From assembly GCA_907165275.2 (NCBI GenBank), contig OU015661.1, positions 5,773,501-5,837,500 on the forward strand: DNA of 64,000 nt, given 5' to 3'. The DNA comes from Zygaena filipendulae (Eukaryota; Arthropoda; Insecta; Lepidoptera; Zygaenidae). Positions 56,362-64,000 of the stretch are shown here, piece after piece (position 1 is the stretch's first letter; every line of letters starts with the position of its first letter). The notes under the pieces were generated by a model. It was not told where the DNA came from. It did no database searches and saw nothing but the letters and a program-made list of their open reading frames with translations. The position numbers and the translations under genes are program-made.

Positions 56362-56542
56362 CTAGCTGCTGTTCTACTGCAGTTACATCCGCGTGAATTT
56401 AAGGACTCCCTCAGGGAGTCTTAAAAGTATTCTATTACACTCAGTAATAATGTAACTTCCTATCTGTGAAAGAATTTTTAGGGTCGATTCGGTAGTAAAG
56501 GATAATCCCCCCGCAAACGTACAAATCTTACCTGTTTAAAAA
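56362..56542 (-). mobile_element. Helitron-like element, subtype with CTCAGTAATAATGTAAC
   Basis: A|CTAGCTGCTGTTCTACTGC, GTGAATTTAAGGACTCCCTC and ACAAATCTTACCTGTTTA. Reads like the 16643-16837 subtype reversed. Confidence 0.55.
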
Positions 56543-57107
56543 TGTATTAGTGTATAATTACGGATTAGTTTATTAGTGTAGATTCGTCCCCATCCGGTCA
56601 ATACCTATACATAACACCAATAAAAAAAATTACGAGGGGAAATTTAAATCACATATTTTTATATTATAGCAAATTAAGTTATGATGGTCTTTGAAATCTG
56701 CACCATTTCACTCGCTTATTGTTAACTTATATTAATAGAAATATACTCTTAATCAATTGATATAATATTGCAGTACACAGTTGTTCATATCAAAAGAAAT
56801 TAATTGATGACATTCGTTCCGTAGACATGTTGTGAATGTCACGACACAAAAGAGTGTAGTGTGGCGAAGCACGGCCGGTTGTCTGTCGGGCGCACGCGAA
56901 AAATGCATTAATCATGCCCCAGGAAGGACAAAAGCGACGTTTTATCGGGATTCTTAGTCCCGCGGGATTCCTCTGTATTATACCTATACACATTCACGTA
57001 TCTATATTTTGTCACATTCTGTCCTTTCAGCACATTTTAGGTTCCACAATAATATTTTATGATTCAATTAAGGTTGTTCAATGTGTAGAGTTTGAAATAT
57101 AATTTCA

Positions 57108-57325
57108 CTAGCTGTTCCGCGCGGTTTCACCCGCGTTAATACCGGAGTTCCCGCGAAAAGTCCAGGACCTAAATTAGCCTATGTTCTTCTCTGTATAAGT
57201 ATTAAGTATAGGTATCGTACAGCATAACGTGTATGCAAAATTTCATGATGATTGGTTAAACTGTTAAGGTGTGAAAGCGTAACAAACAAACAAACAAATT
57301 CACATTCGAATTTAAATAGTAAGGA
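57108..57325 (-). mobile_element. Helitron-like element, complete
   Basis: A|CTAGCTGTTCCGCGCGGTTT through TGCAAAATTTCATGATGATT and GTAACAAACAAACAAACAAA to AAATAGTAAGGA|T. Both ends and the A/T target are intact. A good reference copy. Confidence 0.85.
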
Positions 57326-57628
57326 TTAAAAGATTAACGAACCTATATAATTAATTTTATATTTTGTACGAAAATTTATTATACTCATTCAAAAGAGTAA
57401 TTTAATATCGCTATAATTCAGATCGTTCCGGCAGAAACAATATGATAATCCTGAATAAACAAAAAAATGTTTTTGAAGCGTGTTTACTTTTTGTAAGGCT
57501 AGATAGAAACAGTTATAAATATCTATGGTCCATTTACATAAAATTTACATTGAAAAAGCATTGATTTACTACATCAATGTGAAAAAGGTTAAAACTACCA
57601 AACTCGTGATTTGATCAGAATATAATTA

Positions 57629-57834
57629 TCCTAACTAATATTATAAATGCGAAAGTGAGTTTGTTTTTTTTTGTTTGTTACGCATTCACGGCCAAACGGC
57701 TCAACCGATCACCACGAAATTTTGCATACACGTCAGAGCTGCAGAAAAGGACATAATATATAGAGTACTTTTTACTTTGGAATTCACAAGAGAATTTTGC
57801 AATTAACGCAAGGGAAACCGCGAGGTATACCTTG
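57629..57834 (+). mobile_element. Helitron-like element
   Basis: A|TCCTAACTAATATTATAAAT start, ACCGATCACCACGAAATTTT core and GGGAAACCGCGAGG near the end. The terminal CTAG reads CTTG. Confidence 0.75.
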
Positions 57835-58247
57835 CCCGTTAAAAATAAACTTCCAATCTTATGACGATTATGAACCTCGAAGACAATAGAATGCCAATAA
57901 CAGTCCCACATGTACGTGATGGTAAATTACTTTGGCTTTTTTCAGAGATTTCCCTCTTCCTTCAACTGTCCCCAAGGATCTGATATAAACAATGTACAAA
58001 AGTCCCTCTCAAAGACAACTTCACGATATGTAGGTAGTCACTGCCCTTTTTTGGTGCGCTACATAGTACACTTACCTAATGCTAAAAGGTAGCGTTTATT
58101 TCATTCGAAAAAGGTTCCGACATAAATAGACCCGTGTGTAAGGTATGTTTTCATAGGACGCCATCACGCATGTGTGGGTTACATGATTAATTAACCACTA
58201 CAGATCCCTGATTCATGTTCCAGACAAACTCATTTGTTAAGTACCTA
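57835..58247. other. No gene seen
   Basis: Unique sequence without element or domain. Confidence 0.4.
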
Positions 58248-58335
58248 CTAGTGGCTGTTGCCCGGTGTTTCACACGCATCAATTTCGGTATTCCATCGGG
58301 AACTCCCTTCAAGTGTTTTGTGGTAATATAGAACA
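58248..58335 (-). mobile_element. Helitron-like 3' end fragment
   Basis: CTAGTGGCTGTTGCCCGGTG, TTTCACACGCATCAATTTCG and GGTATTCCATCGGGAAC. Confidence 0.55.
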
Positions 58336-58349
58336 TTATCTATTTAAAT

Positions 58350-58589
58350 CAGTGGTGCCCGACCGGTAGCTCGCGGGCACCTGGTAGCCCGCGAACAAAA
58401 TCGGTTAAGGAACACGTCAAAAATTCTTGTATTATAGATATTAATATAATAAATAAAAAGTGGTGTAATTGTATAATGTAGTTTCCTTTATATCACTTTT
58501 TATCAACTCGGCGGTGCCCGCGTGGCGTATCGGGGTTTTCAAAATAGCTCTTGCAGCAATATTAGTTGGGCACCAGTTAGGCACCACTG
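58350..58589. mobile_element. hAT-type MITE with 8-bp duplication
   Basis: 240 bp. CAGTGGTGCC at the start and GGCACCACTG at the end. A perfect ATTTAAAT lies on both sides (58342-58349, 58590-58597). The GTTGGGCACC sequence just inside the right end repeats the terminus. No coding sequence. Confidence 0.9.
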
Positions 58590-58715
58590 ATTTAAATGCT
58601 TAAATCCATTCAAATCTGTACAGCACTTTGAATTTTGAATCACGGACATCCAGGAATCCATCTGAACTTTAACGTTACGATATGTACATATTACAGAATA
58701 CGAATACTAACTGCG

Positions 58716-58889
58716 CTAGTTGTTCCCCCGCGGATTCACTCGCTTGAATAACGGTATTCCCTCGAGTACTCTATAAATTAACCTATAACATTCAAGGATA
58801 CTGTAGCTTTTAGTGAAATTTTAGGTTTAGTACAGTAGTTCCAAAGACTACTCCTACCACCAAACTTACAAATTTACCTCTTTATATTG
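58716..58889 (-). mobile_element. Helitron-like element
   Basis: CTAGTTGTTCCCCCGCGGAT, ACGGTATTCCCTCGAGTACT and CTTACAAATTTACCTCTTTA. Same subtype as 56362-56542. Confidence 0.6.
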
Positions 58890-61050
58890 TTTTTATTCAC
58901 CAAAAGCGTTATTTTTGGAATAAAATAAATTTAACAGATATTCCCCAAATCCCCACGCCTTTCACATAGTACTTACGATACCTTTAAATAATGACTATAT
59001 GTGTATATTTTTTAAGTGAATCAGTTGCGTTGAAATAAAGTTTAAATTTTTAAGTTGGACTCTACAATAAAAACGTTTTTTTCTTACATCAAAGGTTGGA
59101 CTCTACAATTCGCAAAGCCTAGGAAAATTTTCACTACTACATACAATAGGTATGTATATTTATTAATTTAGTCCATTTTGTCACAAATGTAGGAAAGTTG
59201 ACTCAGGGCAGGATTGTAGGTAGATGCAACTATAATATCAACCAACATAATTAGGACAATATGACAAAGAAGCTATTCTCATTTGTATTGATCTTTGCAT
59301 CACCGTCTTTATATTAAGGTCTCTTTATGGAAATAAATGGCTTTAAAATTATCAGGCCAAATGATTAATGAACGTGGTTTTGCTGAACCACCGCTCCGAA
59401 AGTTGTAATAAAGTACATTAGGTACTTATCTATCCCTGTTAATAATGTTAGGGAATTATTGTTTTTTTTAGAATTAACCACATAATATCGTCACCATTAA
59501 AATATTTCATGCTTTATGATCTCATTGAAGGGTAGCATAGTTCGAATTTGTCATGTTTAGGTCATATTAGAATTTAAAGATAAAAACAAATTGTTAAAGA
59601 AGTGTGTAAATTCATGCTCAATGTGTTTCTTGTAATAAGTTTTAAGTTGATGCTTATTGTGATGCGAAATAAAGAAAATGTCTATGTCTCAACTAAGTAT
59701 TGAGAAAATTTAAAATTAGATTAAAAATACCCTATTTAAGTAAAAAAGGGGGAAGTTTATCAAAAATTTTAAGAATAAAATTTACCCGTATTTAAGAAAA
59801 TAAACAATAATATGAATTAAATATGAATTCTGTCGAAAAATTAATAGCTTAAAAGTTATTCAACATAAGTTTAGAGGTGAGCGATCTACGACATTTTAAA
59901 CGCTACGCCCGCACCTACGCGCTACGTGTCAATGACCGATTCGAATTTTTTGCTACGGGCGCGCGGCGTACGCGTCAAATATTGTATAAATAAATAATTC
60001 AGAATGAACTAGTGAAAATGAAAAAAATATATCCTATATTAAAACATGGTGCGATCGATTTAGAAGTCCATTCTGAGCAAACTACTTTCTAGTTTTCAGT
60101 TAATTCATTAACACGATGTATAAACATGTTTCTTTAATTTTATGTTTTGTAACTTCTATAATTTTCCTAAAATTTATAATATTAATAAATAAACATTAAA
60201 GTAAATAGTTTAATTTTTAATGCCCTACAATGCCCTAAAACGTATGAAATGAGAATTTATCAATCGAAAATTCGTAAGCGCCCCCCGCAGAAAACAGCAG
60301 AGTAATGGAATGCTAAATGAATGATAGTCACGTATAAGTACACACCACTGCACTGGTATCATTTACCTATAATATGACAACGAATAACTAGTACATGTTC
60401 ATAAAGCAAGTGAACTGATTCAATGTTGAGTGGGTCATGAATTCAAAATCATCAGACATCGATGTTTGTTCAGGACGCAATAAATTTTATACGCTTTCGA
60501 ATACAGTTCCATGGAGAATGTTTCAACCGGGAAAGTAATAGAAACGTAGATATTGGTGAGTATTTTTCGATCCGACAAGAGTTGCCAATGGTTTAGTGCA
60601 AAACTTCCACCGGCCATACTCTTTGGGATGTAACCAAACTATCATTTACTCCCCAGCTTACTATCGACTACAATATATTATGGAATATATTATAGAACAA
60701 AGTATAGAAGATTTACCCCGCAAAGATATAAATAAACAGCGACTCTAGCGCTGTACTGCAGTGTGTCTAAAATTGTATACAGTAGGTATGTAGTTACAAG
60801 ACATCTTTCTATCGCGTACCTAAAGCTAGATGAACTGAAATCGTAGCTTCGCTACTTCAATATAAATCTAAACATCTATACAATATAAATAAAATATACA
60901 TAAATAAAACTGAAGAGTCTTTTTGTAATTTCAAATTAACAGCTTTTCACTAAATGCATGTGAAAATATATTTAAGAAAGCAAACAGTATGCATGTACCT
61001 ATATGAAAGTATACGGTACTTAGGCACATTATTTTTTTTTTTAATTTTCT
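58890..61050. other. AT-rich unique DNA, no gene seen
   Basis: A CG-rich patch at 59905-59990 (CTACGCCCGCACCTACGCGC) has no repeat symmetry that I can define. No credible coding frame. Confidence 0.4.
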
Positions 61051-61233
61051 TCTGTCTGTCTGTCTCTCTGTCTGTTTGATGCAGCTAATCTCTGAACCGG
61101 CTGGACCAATTTTAACGGGACTTTCACTGGCAGACAGTTATTGTTATAAGAATAACTTAGACTAATTTTTATTCTAAAAAATGTTTCTACGGAAATTTCG
61201 AAATTCACGGGTGAAACCGCGGGGCACAGGCAG
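61051..61233 (+). mobile_element. Helitron-like element, TCTGTCTG subtype
   Basis: TCTGTCTGTCTGTCTCTCTG start, ACCGGCTGGACCAATTTTAA, CGGGACTTTCACTGGCAGAC and ACGGGTGAAACCGCGGGGCA-CAGGCAG end. The same module as the first half of 1300-1634. Confidence 0.6.
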
Positions 61234-61776
61234 TTAAAAATAACAAGAAACCCGACATTTCGAGGTATTTATATTATTTTAATGTCATTGAAGTGACAGA
61301 ATACCTTTGGACTCGATCAGACATGTGGAAGATACTGCATGAGATACATTCATCGGCTAAAAAGCTACTCATTTCCAAACAGCTGAAAAGACTTTCTTAA
61401 ATCATACTTAAAGAGGAAAGAAAGAAAAGACGGAATCACAGTCGGTCCAGCCGCTATGCATGCCACATGCTATAAATAATTATTGGTTATATATTATAAA
61501 ATTTTAATTTTATACTATTCTAGGTATCATTTTAGTTAGGTACTGAGATCAATAATTGTTGCTAGGTAAATTATTTTTACCGCTTCTGCGGTCGAACAAT
61601 TGAATGGAAATTTATTTAATAACAATTGGAGTATGCTATGAAGTTTAAGCAATCTTTTGTACTCTAGAATATCATCGGTCTGTGTTCTTTTAAAAAAAAA
61701 ATGGCAATAGTTGCCTTAGGTTGCGCACTATTTTAATACAGATTTCATGACTTCTGAAACATTTCTGAAAGACTTA
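61234..61776. other. No gene seen
   Basis: Unique AT-rich sequence. Confidence 0.4.
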
Positions 61777-61929
61777 CGGCCGCACTCAGAGTCGACTTTA
61801 ATGATTACTTAGTTAAGTATAGATTTTTAAAACAAAACTGCCACAATCAGACAAGTTTAATAAATTAATGTTAATTGGCATTTAACTAATTAAGTTACAT
61901 TTCATTAAATGCCAATTAACATCAATTTT
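61777..61929. mobile_element. Harbinger-like MITE, left two-thirds
   Basis: CGGCCGCACTCAGAGTCGAC after TTA (61774-61776). It runs colinear with 11042-11195, including the GTTAATTGGCATTTAA stem, then breaks off. One mismatch in the terminus. Confidence 0.75.
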
Positions 61930-63638
61930 CACAGATAGGTAAGTAACTAAGTATACAAGAAAAATAAAATAATCACAGATTTCCGTCAGTTCGCTTATAT
62001 TGGTTAAACAGTGGTTACCTACCTACCTAAAATACATGAAAATTAATAGATAGCGAAAGTAATGTTTTTCAAAATATGTAAAATGTAACACAATGCTTTT
62101 ACAACTGAAGGTAGGTGAAGAAAACAAACACAAAACTTAAATTGTTTCATTTTCTCTGAAATCAGAAGTTGTATTAGGTACAATAGAATAATGTAAGTAT
62201 ATTCAGACCTCTTGTTTTTTACATTTTCCTGAACCTTATACAAGTCGTTGGTGTTACAACGTTTGCTATGTAAATCCGCTCGGTGTTTCAATGCCTCGGC
62301 TGTGCCAAGAAGCTGACAAGCATATGCTCCACTCTGTACTACTTACTTCTACACCTAACCGAAAATTATTTCAATAATTTAACCGTCTCAATAAACCTCA
62401 GTTCATCGCAAAAATGCTAAAAAATAAGTTTTTATGAAAATTACTTTTCGATTGCTGCTGTAGCTCTGTATAGTCCGTATTCAGGGGTTCTTTTTTATAT
62501 CTTTAGAAGTTATGAGTCTTTGCTTCCTTTAAATTTTATTTTTTTTTTGTTAAATCGACTGTTTTGTAAGTTAGGTTACCGACCTAACCTAAGTAATCAC
62601 AATTTTTAGTCGGTATTTTAAAATAATAATGTGTTAAGAATCTCATTCCTCATTCACCATCGCCGAAGGCAGTATTATCATTCCATGCCAAGAATAGCTT
62701 ATTCTTTTTTCATAAGTGTGTTGACCAACTCGGTAAAATAATTACAAAAATAAGTCCAGTAGATTAGAAAAAAAATGGCATACACAATTACACATGCTTG
62801 TCATTTAATCCGAATACAGAACTTTCCGTTTCTTATTTATTGTTGGTGAAAAACCATTCACGCAATAATAAAAAAATGCTTACCTACCCAAAGATAACTC
62901 TAGATAGATTTGTATACCTACAATATAAAACTGTTACTTATAGAAAACGCAGAGTCATGAGGTCTTCTAAGAATCGCAAGATTTCCCAAGGGCACGCTTT
63001 AAGTAACCCGATGTCGAATAAAAAATAAGGTCGATCGCTTTAAAATCCTGTTAGCAAATGACACCCGTGACAACGCAGCGGCAGCGGCCCGCTTCTCGAT
63101 ACTTCGGGAAACGCGCCACCGACGAAGTTTTTACGAGAAAATTTTCGACATAAATTACGTCGCATACGTTCTTATCCGCCATTATTTGGTCTCAGTGAAG
63201 TTTCGGCTGCGTACACTTTTTACAGTGTTTGCGAAAAGGCTATAATTTGTCTTGAGGGTGTCTAGATTGTGAGGAATATGAAATAAGTCTAATATGTGCT
63301 TGAATGCTATGAAAAAGATTTGTAAACGTAGAAATAAATATTTTCAGAAAAATATACGAACACAAGGAATGGATGTTACAAACATTTAATATGATCATAA
63401 TGTTAAATAATACATCTTTTCTATAATTATAGTCTTATTAAAAAAAAAAACCTAGATAAATTTTCAGTAACATAGATAAGTTAATGAAAATTTTTAAATT
63501 TTTACTAAGTACTTACCTATTCCAAAAAAATTGGCTAAATATTCCTTTTAGAAAATATAATAAATGTGTACTTATATTAAGAACTAAACGTACTTAAACA
63601 CAATTCCTTACATAAGCTAGACGAAATAACAAGTAAAA
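61930..63638. other. No gene seen
   Basis: A small GTTAGGT / ACCTAAC hairpin near 62572 and a CpG-rich patch at 63065-63240 (ACGCAGCGGCAGCGGCCCGC). Otherwise AT-rich with short unremarkable frames. Confidence 0.4.
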
Positions 63639-63977
63639 ATGTTTAACTTTTCTAAACTAGGAGCACATGGGTTACGTTGTATTAAAAGGCACTTTTTCGT
63701 GGCAGCAACGAGAACAAACTGGATTGTTTTTACAATAAAATCTCGTGCACGGACACACCTCGAGGGTCTGCGAAGTTTTAACGAGGAAATAGTGGTCGTA
63801 AATCACAGGGAGTTCTTTCTTATTGAATTTCCTTTTGTCGGTGAGCGGAAGCCCTGCCCCTGCTTTTTGTTCCAAATGGACGCCTTAGGACATGTTAAGT
63901 TTTCTGAACTCCCCTTCCAGCACAAAATTGCGAAGACTGTTTGTCTGTCTGCGTATACACCTAAGAAACAAGCATAA
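63639..63977 (+). CDS. Unrecognised 112-codon open frame
   Basis: The ATG has an A at -3 (AAAAATG). The local GC is higher than in the surrounding DNA. The protein starts MFNFSKLGAHGLRCIKRHFF, is rich in aromatic and basic residues, has no signal peptide or membrane segment I can see, and matches no family I recognise. An opposite-strand frame (63672-63875) overlaps it, so the openness may reflect composition. Probably not a gene. Confidence 0.12.
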   Translation: MFNFSKLGAHGLRCIKRHFFVAATRTNWIVFTIKSRARTHLEGLRSFNEEIVVVNHREFFLIEFPFVGERKPCPCFLFQMDALGHVKFSELPFQHKIAKTVCLSAYTPKKQA

Positions 63978-64000
63978 GGTCCGAAAACAACCTCTTTAAT

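Overview
The window looks like lepidopteran (moth or butterfly) intergenic or intronic DNA. It is AT-rich. It carries dozens of copies of a short Helitron-like element with a GC-rich end (TTTCACCCGCG... and an ACAGCTAG terminus), one LEP1-like Helitron, lepidopteran-style LINE 3' ends with simple-repeat tails, tRNA-derived SINEs and foldback MITEs. The taggtaggtacctac motif typical of these genomes recurs throughout. I found no convincing host protein-coding gene, no CRISPR array and no intact tRNA or rRNA gene. The only long intact reading frames belong to a non-LTR retrotransposon. Assignments rest on reading the sequence and on family knowledge; nothing was searched. Below, 'Helitron-like' means short non-coding copies that start A|TC, carry a GC hairpin close to the 3' end, and stop at CTAG|T.

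Region 1-3800 is the best hidden find: a decayed PIF/Harbinger DNA transposon. A broken transposase C-terminus (851-1185, +) and a broken two-exon Myb/SANT gene (2582-3046, -) converge. A terminus CCGCCGCACTCAGAGTCG (complement at 3780-3796) abuts a TTA. The same terminus recurs in short MITEs at 355-499, 11042-11267 (complete, TAA duplication) and 61777-61929. A roughly 850-bp foldback interrupts the transposase at 850/851.

Region 3800-21000 holds LINE tails, Helitron-like copies and foldbacks. One foldback (6014-7068) has arms built of about 147-bp units and is inserted inside a Helitron-like copy.

Region 21271-27720 is a nest. A tRNA-derived SINE was split by a hAT transposon (21338-27655; 8-bp duplication GTCAGAGT). 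The hAT contains a non-LTR retrotransposon with intact ORF1 and ORF2 (about 22491-26640) and a 614-bp dispersed repeat. The hAT keeps only the C-terminal half of its transposase.

Region 27720-39400 holds more Helitron-like copies, a second near-identical copy of the 614-bp repeat, a TTA-flanked MITE and a tRNA-derived SINE. Region 39400-50500 contains the most CpG-rich unique DNA, with weak candidates for promoters and first exons on the + strand (42370-42818, 43714-43822, 50313-50431). Region 50500-64000 contains Helitron-like copies including a subfamily with a duplicated module, a MITE with perfect 49-bp inverted repeats (54760-54934) and a hAT MITE with 8-bp duplication (58350-58589). An unrecognised 112-codon frame lies at 63639-63977.
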